Shown: piece after piece, positions 27,801-37,550 of the stretch
Position numbering within the stretch: the stretch's first letter is position 1
Layout: each line of letters begins with the position of its first letter
NCBI GenBank assembly: GCA_963718195.1
Contig: CAVQYQ010000002.1
Span: 28,309-92,308 of the forward strand
Length of the DNA stretch: 64,000 bases
Origin: MADRE3 sp963718195
Lineage (GTDB): Bacteria; Desulfobacterota; Desulfobulbia; Desulfobulbales; Desulfocapsaceae
Direction of reading: 5' to 3'
Notes under the pieces: generated by a model
What the model saw: only the letters and a program-made list of their open reading frames with translations
The model's database searches: none
Told to the model about the DNA's origin: nothing
Program-made: the position numbers and the translations under genes

Positions 27801-27879
27801 GCAATTCGAGCTGATGCAGTTTGAAGATGATCAAATTCTCTCCAAATTGGAACAACTCTTTGAAAAGGTGGAAGGATAA
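24823..27879 (+). CDS. hdrA: Tandem HdrA-type flavoprotein (two FAD modules), frame-interrupted
   Basis: After joining at least nine frame changes this is one protein of about 1,015 residues with two HdrA modules. Module one has the FAD motif VLVVGGGLGGIRTALDLAE and a Fe-S motif CTGCGAC. Module two starts near 26620 with KNVLVVGGGVTGMTSALELA, and the C-terminus has two ferredoxin clusters (CASCLICVRACP, CHGCGICASECP). HdrA is the flavin-based electron-bifurcating subunit. In the first module the expected second ferredoxin motif reads KCNDIEALVKICP, with ligands lost. Breaks are near 25215, 25810, 26110, 26575, 26705, 26875, 26945, 27425, 27670 and 27805. The stop overlaps mvhD (TAATG). Confidence 0.82.
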
Positions 27880-28297
27880 TGGAAAATTTTGAACCGGTAA
27901 TAGTGGCATTCTGTTGTCACTATTGTGCATATACTGCGCGGATATGGCTGGCAGCCAGCGACTCCCTTATCCATCCAATGTGAAAATTGTTCGTGTCCCA
28001 TGTTCGGGAAATGTTGATGCCCTGCACATCGTTAAAGCCTTTGAAAAAGGTGCTGACGGTGTTTATGTCGCAGGATGCCTGGAAGGTGACTGCCACTTTA
28101 AGAGTGGCAACACGAAAGCTGCAAAGCGGGTTGCCTATGTGCAGAAATATCTTGAGGAAATCGGTATCGAGAGTGAGCGATTGAAGATGGTCAGGATGTC
28201 AGCTGGAATGGGTGAAAGGTTCGCGCAGGTTGCAACAGAAATAACAGAAGAAATACGAAAAATGGGACCGAGCCCGATTAATGCTGCTGCTGCATGA
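27879..28297 (+). CDS. mvhD: MvhD-type 2Fe-2S electron-transfer subunit, one frame break
   Basis: About 139 residues. The true N-terminus begins at ATG 27879 (MENFEPVIVAFCCHYCAYTA), overlapping the hdrA stop. One base appears missing near 27939, where the expected A-A-D-M-A-G-S continues in the next frame (27914-28297). Family cysteines are in CCHYC, VPCSGNVD and AGCLEGDCHF. MvhD links HdrA to a partner oxidoreductase; with MetV and MetF next to it, the partner here is probably the methylene-THF reductase rather than a hydrogenase, as described for the acetogen Moorella. Confidence 0.88.
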
Positions 28298-28353
28298 GAA
28301 CAATTGTGTAATGCAGGAGATTTAACAGAATATAAGAAGGAGAATGAATCACA

Positions 28354-29022
28354 ATGATCACCGCTGAACGGAAACCTTTAGAAGAAATTATTGATTATAT
28401 CAAGCCATTTAAGCGCATCTTGCTGCTCGGCTGCAACGAGTGTGTAACGGTCTGTGCAGCAGGTGGGAGAAAGGAAGTTGGGCTGCTCGCTTCTGGACTT
28501 CAGATGGCACTGTTGAAAAGCGGCAGCAGCATCGAAATCCGTGAACATACGCTGGAAAGGCAGTGTGATCCTGAGTATGTGGAAGAGTTGGTGCCGATGA
28601 TTGACAGCGCTGATGCTGTTTTATCAATGGCCTGTGGCTGCGGGGTTCAGCAGCTTGCCATGCGATTCAAGGACAAGCCGGTTTTTCCGGCGGTCAATAC
28701 AAAATTCATGGGTGGCTCTGAACGCCAGGGAGTCTGGACAGAGCGGTGCAAGGGCTGTGGTGATTGCCTGCTGGGAATAACCGGCGGCATCTGTCCCATC
28801 GCCAAATGTGCCAAACAGCTGATGAATGGTCCCTGCGGCGGTTCTACAACCGGCAAGTGTGAAATCAGCGAGGATGTCGACTGTGCCTGGCAGCTTGATC
28901 TGGGACAGACTTAAAGCCTCGGTTTACAGGATAGATATCTTGAAATCATGCCGGCAAAAGATTGGAGACCTGGGGGAGGCGGTGGACCCCGTAAGATTAT
29001 AAGAGAGGATTTAGCGGAATGA
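28354..29022 (+). CDS. metV: MetV, partner subunit of methylene-tetrahydrofolate reductase
   Basis: MetV is the zinc/iron-sulfur subunit that joins MetF. Cysteine motifs include LLGCNECVTVC, MACGCGVQ, RCKGCGDCLLG, CPIAKCAKQL and NGPCGGSTTGKCE. The open frame stops at 28914, but the family C-terminus (DRYLEIMPAKDWRPGG) continues in another frame to a stop at 29022, so one extra base is likely near 28892. That stop overlaps the metF start (ATGA). The start at ATG 28354 has an AAGGAG upstream. Gene order hdrA-mvhD-metV-metF is that of the flavin-based MetVF-Hdr complex. Confidence 0.88.
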
Positions 29023-29943
29023 AAACTGAGAGTCAATTTAGAAAAAGTATTAGCCGCAGGACATCTGGCAGTTACTTCAGAGTGTGGTCCTCCCGTGGTG
29101 CAGATGCCGCAACGTACAAGAAAAGGCAAAGTATCTTGAGGGTGTCGTTGATGCGGTAAATATAACCGATAACCAGACCGCGATGGTGAGGATGTCAAGT
29201 TTTGCCGGTTCGGTACTGGTAAAGCAGCTGGGTATGAACCCGCTGCTGCAGATGGTCACCCGTGATCGCAACCGGCTTGCCATGCAGGCGGATATCCTTG
29301 GTGCATATGCCCTGGGGATAGATACCATGCTCTGTCTTTCCGGTGATCATACCAAGTTCGGTGATCATCCGATGGCGGCAAATGTCCACGATATCGATTC
29401 AATCCAGCTCATCCAGATGGTCAAAAAGCATGCGTGATGAGTCAAAATTCCAGGGAGGGGCCGAAATCAAGGGAGCTCCGAAGATGTTTATCGGTGCGGC
29501 TGCCAATCCCATTTGCGGATCCTTTTGAACTGCGGGTCATGCGTCTTGCCAAGAAAATTGCTGCCGGTGTTGATTTTATCCAGACCCAGTGTATTTTCAA
29601 TGTGGAAAAGTTTGAGCTCTGGATGGAAGGTGTCCGCAAAATGGGTCTGCACAAAAAATGTTATATTCTCGCAGGAATAACACCGATGAAATCTGTTGGT
29701 GCCGCCCGCTACATGAAAAACAGAGTCCCTGGTATGGATGTGCCGGCGGAACTTGTTGAGCGCATGGGCAGCGTGCCGAAAGAGGAACAACCGGAAGAAG
29801 GCGTTAAGATCTGCATTGAAACGATAGAGCGATTGAAAAAGGTTGAGGGTGTGGCAGGATTTCATATTATGGCAATAGACTGGGAAGAAAAGGTTGAAGA
29901 AATTGTAAAACGGGCCGGACTCTATCCCAGACCACAGGTTTAA
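29019..29943 (+). CDS. metF: 5,10-methylenetetrahydrofolate reductase, frame-interrupted
   Basis: MetF reduces methylene-tetrahydrofolate in the methyl branch of the Wood-Ljungdahl pathway. Joined, the product is about 305 residues: ESN-LEKVLAAGHLAVTSECGPPRG at the start (the conserved Glu), then AVNITDNQTAMVRMSS, VTRDRNRLAMQADILGAYA, LCLSGDH and DFIQTQCIFN. Frame changes lie near 29033, 29095, 29120, 29425 and 29510. The ATG overlaps the metV stop, indicating coupling. All motifs on both sides of each break are intact, so the protein is probably functional in the organism. Confidence 0.88.
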
Positions 29944-29980
29944 TGAAAACCATACACTATACAACGAGGAGGTTTGATAG

Positions 29981-30364
29981 ATGAGCGATAAACAGTTGAT
30001 ACTTGTCGTCGATGATGACACCGATCTAGTGGAAGCCTTGTCAATGAAGCTCGAGAGTGAAAATTTTGCGGTTGCAAAAGCGTATGACGGTGTTGAAGGG
30101 TTTGAAAAAATCAAAGCCGAAAGACCGGACCTGGTCATTCTCGATGTGATGATGCCGCGCAAGGATGGCTATAAGCTCTGTGACGAGTTGAAAAATGATG
30201 ATGAATACAAGGATATTCCAATCATTCTGCTCACTGCAGTAACCGATGCCATCAATTCGACCAATTACACGCATATGGGCGGCAAGACGACGCTGGCTGA
30301 CGATTTTATTCCAAAGCCGATTGACCTTGATAAGCTCATGGAGATTGTCAAAGATACGCTTTAG
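29981..30364 (+). CDS. Single-domain response regulator
   Basis: A 127-residue receiver domain alone. The acidic pocket is in VVDDDTD, the phosphoacceptor Asp in VILDVMMPRKDG (about residue 53), and the conserved Thr and Lys in LLTAVTDA and FIPKPID. A GAGG site precedes the ATG at 29981. Intact, unlike its neighbours. It follows metF by 38 bases and precedes an ACT-like protein and two kinases, so it may be the output or shuttle of that sensory group. Confidence 0.92.
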   Translation: MSDKQLILVVDDDTDLVEALSMKLESENFAVAKAYDGVEGFEKIKAERPDLVILDVMMPRKDGYKLCDELKNDDEYKDIPIILLTAVTDAINSTNYTHMGGKTTLADDFIPKPIDLDKLMEIVKDTL

Positions 30365-30437
30365 AGACAAATGTGGATCTCCGGAACATGCTCGGGGATC
30401 CACAAAATTTGTTACAATTCTGCATTATCGACAGGGC

Positions 30438-31490
30438 ATGGACAGCGCAACCACTGAGAAAATCATGATCGGAGGTCTGAGGTTCAGCACTGAACAGGTA
30501 CAGGTGACATTGTCAGGTATTTCACCTGATTAGTGATGCTTTACTGAGTCTCCTGGACGAGCTTGCAGAGGAAAAAATAAATCTGCCTTTTCTTTGTCTT
30601 GACACTGTCATGGCGGGAGTGCGGCGGTCTGTATGGCCCGGGATGATTTTGATCAGCGGCAGGACGAAGCGAGTGATTCTGGCAGCCTTATGGTATCAGA
30701 TGCGGAGCTGCTATCCTCAACGGGAAGCCTGACACTGTTTCCTCATCAGTCACGACTGAAAATGCTTGGCGCACTGCTGGAGATTTTTGGCAAGAACAGG
30801 CTCGCCTTGTACAGCGTATGTTCTTCTCTTTCAGCACTCGTGGTCAACACCGATTTCACTCAGTTGGACCGGGCTGCCGAGGTAATGCAAGATGTTTCTT
30901 CAGCTGCCTGAAAATCACGCGCCTTTTCGCCAACAGACAAAGGGCGACAGGATTGAGAATGAAAGGGTCAGTGGCGATCATCATTCCGTTCTGGAGACTG
31001 CGGCAGTCTATTGGGAGCCGGTGATCAAAATTTATGGAGCATCGGTAAAAAAGGATTTGGTGATGACGACAGCTCATGTCGCACGAGAGCAGGCTTGCCC
31101 AACTGGGAACACGAGCTGCAGGTCGCCGGGATGGTGAGGGGCGTTTCGAGATGGCGCTCATGCAGCGGATCGATGACACTACATATAAGTTGGGGCTGCT
31201 CTACGAAAACAGGCGGGCGGAAGCCTATCATACGTTGTTCAGCAAGAGTGTACGCGATATTTTCAGGTCATCGAACAGAGAAATGCTGAGCTTCTGTACA
31301 TCCATGGGCCTCATTTTCATGATCGTTATGGTGTTGCCTCCGCTGCCTTGAGAAATCTGCAGAAAGAGGAGTGTGAGTTGTTTGCTGTCGGTTGCTCTGG
31401 AACGAGTATTTATTTGATAACACCGGAAAAAAGGCTCAGCGCAGTGCTGACGCGCTTGAAAAAATATTTATCGTGCCGAAATTGTCATAA
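30438..31490 (+). CDS. ACT-like domain protein, frame-interrupted, function unknown
   Basis: Joined over at least four frame changes, this is about 350 residues beginning MDSATTEKIMIGGLRFSTEQ and ending EKIFIVPKLS. Two stretches look like ACT ligand-binding folds: the segment around LLEIFGKNRLALYSVCSSLS and the later AAVYWEPVIKIYGASVKKDL. The arrangement recalls the regulatory half of aspartate kinases without the catalytic domain. Breaks are near 30530, 30620, 30650, 30900-30940 and 31110-31130. It sits between a response regulator and a sensor kinase, so a ligand-sensing role in that system is plausible, but I do not know the family. Confidence 0.55.
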
Positions 31491-31586
31491 TATGTTTGAT
31501 GAGCCGGGATATGTTCCTGGAATCTTACTGTAGCATGAATGGAAAGATGACGCGAGCAGCATCTTTATAGAACAATTATCAGAATT

Positions 31587-33115
31587 ATGGCACCGGATAA
31601 TAAAGATATAGACTGGCGGATTCGGGTTTTCGACTCTCTTTCCTATCCGACACGAATACTTGAGCCGATGGCACTATCATCGCAGTAAATGATATTTTCC
31701 TTGAATCTATTGGGGAACATCTGATTCCCTGATCGGCCAGACCTGTAGGAAGGCCAATAAAATACACTTTCCCAACCAGACCTTTCCCTGTGATGACGAG
31801 AAGAGGTGTCCGCTCTGCAGGTTCTAAAAACGAAGAACGGGCCAATCTGTTCTTTTGCACACGGTCGAAGCTGACGGGGAAGACCCGCTGGGAGGATCGG
31901 GTATTTTCTCCGATCCTCGGAGATGGCGGCGAAGTTAAATATGTTATCGAGAGTATTCGTGATGTTACCAGGGTTAAGATTCTTGAGAAACTTTACACTG
32001 ATATGCGCGAACTCATCGACAAGGTCGTGCAGAGTTCAGTCAGCGGCATCATCGCTGCCAATCGCAGAGGCGAGATCATCCTGGCAAACAAGGCTGCCGA
32101 GGAGCTTTTCGGTTATTCAGCCGAAGAAGTAAGAAATGTCCATATCGAGAGCTTTTACCCCAAGGGGGTTGCCCGGGATATCATGAAGATGCTGCGGGAT
32201 GAAAAGCATGGCGGCAAGGGGAAAGCTGCCGATTACCAGGCTGGATATCGTTAATAAGAATGGAGAGAAAATCCCGGTGGAAATGACGGCCGCAATTATT
32301 TATGAGGGGGATGAGGAAGAGGCAACGGCAGGGATCTTTAATGATTTGAGAGAAAAGCTCAGTGTGGAGCAGAAATTGCGAGAAGCCCAGACGAAAATTG
32401 GCCAGACCGAAAAAATGGCATCACTCGGGCGGCTTGGCAGCAGGTGTCGCCCACGAGATCAACAACCCGCTTACCAGTATACTGCTCTATGGCAACATGA
32501 TGCGGGAAAAACTTGAGCATGAACATCCTTTGAGCAAAAATCTCGATTATGTACTCGAGGATGCTGAACGCTGCCGGGAAATCGTTAAAAATCTGCTGGC
32601 CTATAGCCGGCAGTCAAGTCCTTCCAAAGAGGTTTTTCCGCTTAATAGCCTGGTGACCGACAGTCTCAAGCTGCTTCACGACCAGCGTCTGTTCATGAAC
32701 GTCGAGGTCGTAAAAGAATTGGCAAGTCATGAGATTCTTGTTCGTGCCGACAAGAATCAAATCTGCCAGGTCGTCATCAACCTGATCATGAATGCGGTCG
32801 ACGCGATGGAGGAAAAGGGTGTTATTACCCTCAGGACTCACTGGGACAAGGAGAGCGGTAAATCCTATCTGGAGGTCTCGGATACCGGCTGCGGAATAAG
32901 GCCGGAGGATGTGTCAAAAGTCTTTGATCCATTTTTCACCACCAAGGGTCTCGGCAAGGGAACAGGGCTCGGGCTCAGTATGGCCTACGGGATCATGGAA
33001 GAAAACCAGGGACGTATCTGGGTCAAGCAGACTTCTTCCGATGGGGACGACCATCGCGCTTGAATTACCGGTAGTTACGATTTCAAACGAAATACTTTTT
33101 GAATCAATCGGATAA
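31587..33115 (+). CDS. PAS sensor histidine kinase, frame-interrupted
   Basis: Joined, about 508 residues with no membrane segment, so probably cytoplasmic. Two PAS domains (DSLSYPTRILEP ... and SSVSGIIAANRRGEIILANK) precede a HisKA domain with the phosphoacceptor His in GVAHEINNPLTSILLYG. The ATPase domain has the N box (LIMNAVDAMEE), G1 (EVSDTGCGI) and G2 (GKGTGLGLSMAYGIM). The first PAS contains cysteines (CDDEKRCPLC) that could bind metal or sense redox. Breaks are near 31668, 31720, 31830, 32225, 32440 and 33045. The stop is next to the start of the hybrid kinase. Confidence 0.82.
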
Positions 33116-34624
33116 ATGGAGCAGGAGAAACAGATGAACGATGTGGAGACACGGAGCTGCTGAAAAGTCAGCTGAAAATACTGGTGATTGATGATGAAGC
33201 GCGTATTCGCGACGCCTGCCGGATGATTTTAAAGGAAGAAGGCTTTGAAGTAGCACTTGCCTCGGATGGCAACGAAGGTGTGCAAATGATCCAGGAAGCA
33301 GCATTTTGACATCATTCTCGTTGACCTGATGATGCCGGGTCTCTCCGGCCTTGAAGTCCTGTCACTGGTTAAAGAACGACACCCGGATACGGTAGTAATC
33401 GTGATTACCGGGTATGCGACACTTGAGCACTCCATCAGTGCGATGAAACGGGGAGCATTTGATTTTGTACCAAAACCATTTACCCCGGATCAACTCAGGG
33501 CGGTTGTCTACCAAGGCTATTAAGTATAATCTCGCGCTTCAGGACATTGCCGAAACCAATTCCCGGCTCAAGGTGATGGTAAACCGGCTGGCAGATGGCG
33601 TGATGACCTGCGATATAGAAAAAAGAATTGTCCTGGCAAATCCGGCTTTCCTCCACATGATCGGCTACCATGGGGAGCCGGTTCTTGGCCGGAGCATCGA
33701 TGAGATCAATATTGGGGAACATTTACGTGCAATGATTGATAAGGCCTTGGTGATGGCTGCCTGAATCAGCTTCCGAGGTTGACAGAGGAAATGAGCTGGC
33801 AGCATGGTGAAACCAAGAAAGATATATAAACGCCAAATGTGTTCCCTTTCCTGGACGCGGCGGTTCGAATATCGGCACGATTACCGTTCTCAATGATATT
33901 ACCGCACTCAAGGAAATAGAGCAGCTGAAGTCCGATTTCGTCTCAATGGTCAGTCATGAGGTCAGGAGTCCGATGAACTCTCTACTGATGCAGATCAAGG
34001 TGATTCTTGACGGCCTGGCGGGTGATGTAACGGATAAGCAGCGAGAGATATTGGGACGGGCTTCCGAAAAGATCTTGAGCTTGACCAATATGGTCACAGA
34101 ACTGCTTGATCTGTCCCGGATAGAAGCAGGCCTGTATAAGCAGTGAAAAGGCTGCGGTGGACATGGAACAGACTGCTGGAGGATCAGATTACCTTTCATT
34201 TGCCCGGGGCCGGCAGAACGTGGCATTACGCTTGAGCTGGAAGTCAGATGAGACTGCCGCCGGTACTGGCCAACCAGAGAAGCATGGAGGAGGTGATGAC
34301 GAATCTGATCACCAATGCGATCAAGTATTCACCGGAAAACAGCAGTGTCCGTATCTCCGCGTCTCTTGAAAACGACGTACCTGAAGATTCGTGTTGAAGA
34401 TACCGGCTATGGAATTCCAGAAGAGGATCTGGAGCGGATATTTGACAGGTTTTACCGGGTCAAGGACAAGAATACCAGGGAGATGATCGGTACCGGTCTC
34501 GGGACTTGCCATTGTGAAAAGTATTGTTGAGGCACACCATGGAAGCATCAAGGCCCAGAGTACGCTGGGCAGGGGCAGTACTTTCACCGTATTGCTTCCG
34601 GTAACCGGCAGACTGACCAGGTGA
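33116..34624 (+). CDS. Response regulator-PAS-histidine kinase hybrid, frame-interrupted
   Basis: Joined, about 500 residues: an N-terminal receiver (LKILVIDDEARIRDACRM, phosphoacceptor in IILVDLMMPGLSG), a PAS domain (RLADGVMTCDIEKRIVLANP), and a histidine kinase with the phosphoacceptor His in MVSHEVRSPMNSLL. The ATPase part has LITNAIKYSPEN, EDTGYGIPEEDL and GTGLGLAIVKS when frames are joined. It may receive signals from the kinase just upstream through its receiver. Breaks are near 33165, 33300, 33512, 33763, 33845, 34145, 34245, 34365 and 34500. The ATG at 33116 or 33134 could be the start. Confidence 0.8.
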
Positions 34625-34654
34625 CAGCAATAGCTTGTTATATCGCAAGCCGGC

Positions 34655-35434
34655 TTATTCCGTAAACGGCTCAAAAGGTCTCCTGTGTCTTCTGTTGAAT
34701 TTGGTTTCCCATGATTCAAGGCGCTCCAGGTACTCTTTTGAGTTCTTGAACGCTACCTCTTTACTGCCGTCCGGAACCTTCTGAGCCCACGCCCACCAGT
34801 TGTCTTTGACCAGGAAATTAGAATACTCGGGATGCTGCATGACAAGCAGCTGGAATATTAATTCGACATGAGGCTGTGTGATCTCGTCAGGGCCGAGTTC
34901 GAGCAAAGAGACCCCGTCTGACTTCTTCTTACCCTTTTCGATTTTCTTCTTGTAGGTCCACTGGAGATCATCAAAAACAATCCATCCTCCCGGTTTTAGC
35001 AGTTTATCGACCAGGAAGAAGGCGGCAGAATCAATTGTCCAGTTTTTGGGGCCGTCGATGAAACAGAGATCATAGATTGGTGAGCAGACATTATTACGAC
35101 TGTTCTCCATGATCTTTTTTTTCAGGAACCAGTTATAACCGGTATGCTCTCTGTGTATGGTAACCCATTCGCTCAGCCCGGTTTTTTCCATGAGTTCTTC
35201 GATGGAAGGCTTCTGCCAGGACAAACCAGAAAGGAGGTCCACTGAGGTGAGCTGGCCGCTTCCAGTCTCGTCGAGCGCCGCTGCGATGTAACAGCTGGAA
35301 GCGCCATGGGCAAAGCCAAGCTCAAGACAATGCGTGGGTTTGTTTTCTATCACGAAGTGATAGAGATCCTTGGCCATCTCGGACATGATGTATGGAATTC
35401 CATCAATTTGCTTCCGTATTTCTTCAAATTTCAT
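34655..35434 (-). CDS. Class I SAM-dependent methyltransferase
   Basis: A 259-residue protein with the SAM-binding motif I CLELGFAHGASSCYIA near residue 36, an acidic post-I residue in LTSVDLLS, DLCFIDGPKNW and LLKPGGWIVFDDLQW. It fits the class I methyltransferase group that resembles catechol- or sugar-modifying enzymes (Methyltransf_24-like). The substrate is unknown. It converges with the hybrid kinase gene and stands alone on this strand; no cell-surface sugar genes are nearby to hint at its use. Confidence 0.82.
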   Translation of the reverse strand: MKFEEIRKQIDGIPYIMSEMAKDLYHFVIENKPTHCLELGFAHGASSCYIAAALDETGSGQLTSVDLLSGLSWQKPSIEELMEKTGLSEWVTIHREHTGYNWFLKKKIMENSRNNVCSPIYDLCFIDGPKNWTIDSAAFFLVDKLLKPGGWIVFDDLQWTYKKKIEKGKKKSDGVSLLELGPDEITQPHVELIFQLLVMQHPEYSNFLVKDNWWAWAQKVPDGSKEVAFKNSKEYLERLESWETKFNRRHRRPFEPFTE

Positions 35435-35713
35435 AATAGTGTTTCGGGTTCAGATCGTCTGTTTTGGACGAGTGGTAAAGGGGGTATGGTCTCAAGGGGA
35501 TGTTCGCATCAAAAACATCAAACCCCTGCCCGCAAGGGAAAGAAAGCCTATCAGAAGCTTCACCGAAAGTCAACGACATAGCCGCTCATGACACCTTTCG
35601 ACCATGGGTCCCGAAAGTTATGACACGAGGAGAAATAGTCTTACATAATCAGCTTTATTACTTATAATCTATTTTGAGCAACATCAATCACTATTAACTA
35701 TTAGAAGAGGGAA

Positions 35714-36136
35714 ATGATGAAATACTTACACACAATGGTACGGGTGCTGGATCTTGACAAATCGGTTGCCTTTTTTTCCGATATCCTTGGTTTCGTGGAA
35801 ACCAGGAGGAAAGAGAATGAGGCGGGCCGATTTACCCTTGTGTTTTTTGCAACTGCTCCCGGAGAGCCCGAGATTGAACTGACCTATAACTGGGATCAGG
35901 AGGAGACCTACAGCGAGGGCAGGAATTTTGGGCATCTTGCCTATAGTGTCGAAAACATCTATGACTATTGTCAGGAGCTGATGGACAAAGGCGTGACCAT
36001 TCTCAGGCCACCAAGAGACGGCTACATGGCCTTTATCCGCACACCTGACCAGATTTCTATCGAACTTCTGCAGGAAGGAGAGCGACTGCCCGTCCAGGAA
36101 CCGTGGGCATCAATGGAAAATAAAGGAGTCTGGTAA
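35714..36136 (+). CDS. gloA: Lactoylglutathione lyase (glyoxalase I)
   Basis: A 140-residue VOC-fold enzyme that isomerises the hemithioacetal of methylglyoxal and a thiol to a lactoyl thioester. The metal ligands of the family are visible: His in YLHTMVRV, Glu in EIELTYNW, His in GHLAYSV and Glu in SIELLQEG. Length is normal for the short, single-domain form. The ATG at 35714 has a GAGGG site; the next codon is also ATG. It converges with the HD-GYP gene. Confidence 0.93.
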   Translation: MMKYLHTMVRVLDLDKSVAFFSDILGFVETRRKENEAGRFTLVFFATAPGEPEIELTYNWDQEETYSEGRNFGHLAYSVENIYDYCQELMDKGVTILRPPRDGYMAFIRTPDQISIELLQEGERLPVQEPWASMENKGVW

Positions 36137-36161
36137 GGCGGAGGCACATTTTCTGAAAAAC

Positions 36162-37541
36162 TCAATCCATAACAATTCCCTGCACCAACTCTGCAACAGA
36201 CAACGATTTGTGTTCACCTGCTGCTAGATTAATCAGCGGCTGGTCTTCGGGGGGAAGCTCCTCTCCCTGAGAATTATGGGTGAGCTGTATTCGGGGACGG
36301 TCTATTTGGGGGCCGACGTTACTGACGATACCTTTGCTGCCATCAGACAGAATGACAGTGTTGCCGGCCGGGTAAAGACCAACGGCTGAGATAAAGGAGG
36401 CCAGTAGCGCTGGGTGAAAACCTCCTTTATCGCTGAGCATGATACTGAATGCCATGTGCGGACTCAACGGCGGCTTGTAGGGCCGTGCTGCAGTCAGTGC
36501 TTCAAAAGCATCGCAGATTTGCAGAAGGGATGTAATCGGGTGCCGGGTCGCCCAGGCGGGTTGCTTTGGATAGCCAGAGCCGTCGTGCCTGATATGGTGC
36601 CCCCACGCAGCGGCAATATCAAGTGATGTTGTGTTTTTCTGTGCCAGCAGGATTTCAGCTCCCATCTGCGAGTGTGCCATCATCAACGAAAATTCTTCTT
36701 TATTCAGCTTGCCTGGTTTGTAGAGGATTTCGTCCGGAATTTTACTTTTTCCGACATCATGGAGTAATCCTGCTGTACCAACTGAAAGCAGGGCCTCTTC
36801 ACTCCACTTGAATGAATTAGCAAGAAATACTGCCAGTGCGGCAACACGAACGGAATGCCCAACCGTATAGCTGTCATAGTCGGGGTAATGTACGTGCTGC
36901 ATCATGTCGGAAAATCGCGTACGGGTAAAATGGAGCATATATTCACTGACGGATCTCGTGTTGTCGATATCAAGATCGTTTCCACTGACGACATCTCCAT
37001 GGGCCTGTGCCACTGCATCAAATAGTGCCTGGTAAATCAACGTCGGGGAGTGAATAAAGTCACCGCTGTCCTGGCCATGCCAGGCTGTCTGCTGATCCCT
37101 TGTCATTGGGCCGGAGGGGCCCATATACTGGTGAGCGATTTCGATATTATAAATATCTCTGGAGACAAGCAGTTCGCGGGCTTCCTTGATGTTTTCCAAT
37201 GGGGTGCTAAGATCGAGGGTAAGGTTAAGGAAAGCCTTGAATTCCGCTTCGGCAGTCTGGCCTGAAAATGAAATTCCTCCACAACAGAGTTTCGCTGCAA
37301 AATTGATAAATTGCCGTCCGACAATGGAGGGACCAACGAGATTTCTGCCCTCAAAGACAAGGTTACTGTCGACTATTCCAATGAAAAGCTTCTCGATTTC
37401 GTTTTCACTGCAGAATTCCTTGAGTTCTTTCATGAATTCAACAATAAGCGATTCCACCTTGGGGTGATCTCCAAAATAGAGCTTTCTGGTGGAAATGGTC
37501 CTGCAGAGCAGGATCAGCAGATTGTTCAACTTTTCAAACAT
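36162..37541 (-). CDS. HD-GYP domain protein (probable c-di-GMP phosphodiesterase)
   Basis: A 459-residue protein. The N-terminal 150 residues form a domain of unknown type with a YFGDHPKVESL start and LVFEGRNL. The central HD-GYP domain has GHSVRVAAL, LLHDVGKSKIP (the HD pair), HSQMGAEIL and HHIRHDGSGYP, the GYP signature. A short C-terminal beta-rich tail follows (PAGNTVILSDGSKGIV). HD-GYP enzymes usually hydrolyse cyclic-di-GMP. It starts nine bases after the 639-residue gene on the same strand, so the two are an operon, and their N-terminal domains look alike. Confidence 0.9.
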   Translation of the reverse strand: MFEKLNNLLILLCRTISTRKLYFGDHPKVESLIVEFMKELKEFCSENEIEKLFIGIVDSNLVFEGRNLVGPSIVGRQFINFAAKLCCGGISFSGQTAEAEFKAFLNLTLDLSTPLENIKEARELLVSRDIYNIEIAHQYMGPSGPMTRDQQTAWHGQDSGDFIHSPTLIYQALFDAVAQAHGDVVSGNDLDIDNTRSVSEYMLHFTRTRFSDMMQHVHYPDYDSYTVGHSVRVAALAVFLANSFKWSEEALLSVGTAGLLHDVGKSKIPDEILYKPGKLNKEEFSLMMAHSQMGAEILLAQKNTTSLDIAAAWGHHIRHDGSGYPKQPAWATRHPITSLLQICDAFEALTAARPYKPPLSPHMAFSIMLSDKGGFHPALLASFISAVGLYPAGNTVILSDGSKGIVSNVGPQIDRPRIQLTHNSQGEELPPEDQPLINLAAGEHKSLSVAELVQGIVMD

Positions 37542-37550
37542 TGTGTTATC

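Noticed and set aside
24823..27879. Two or more separate hdrA genes instead of one fusion
   Set aside because: The second module starts with no ribosome-binding site or start codon in a conserved linker, and the apparent stops coincide with frame changes; one long gene is simpler.
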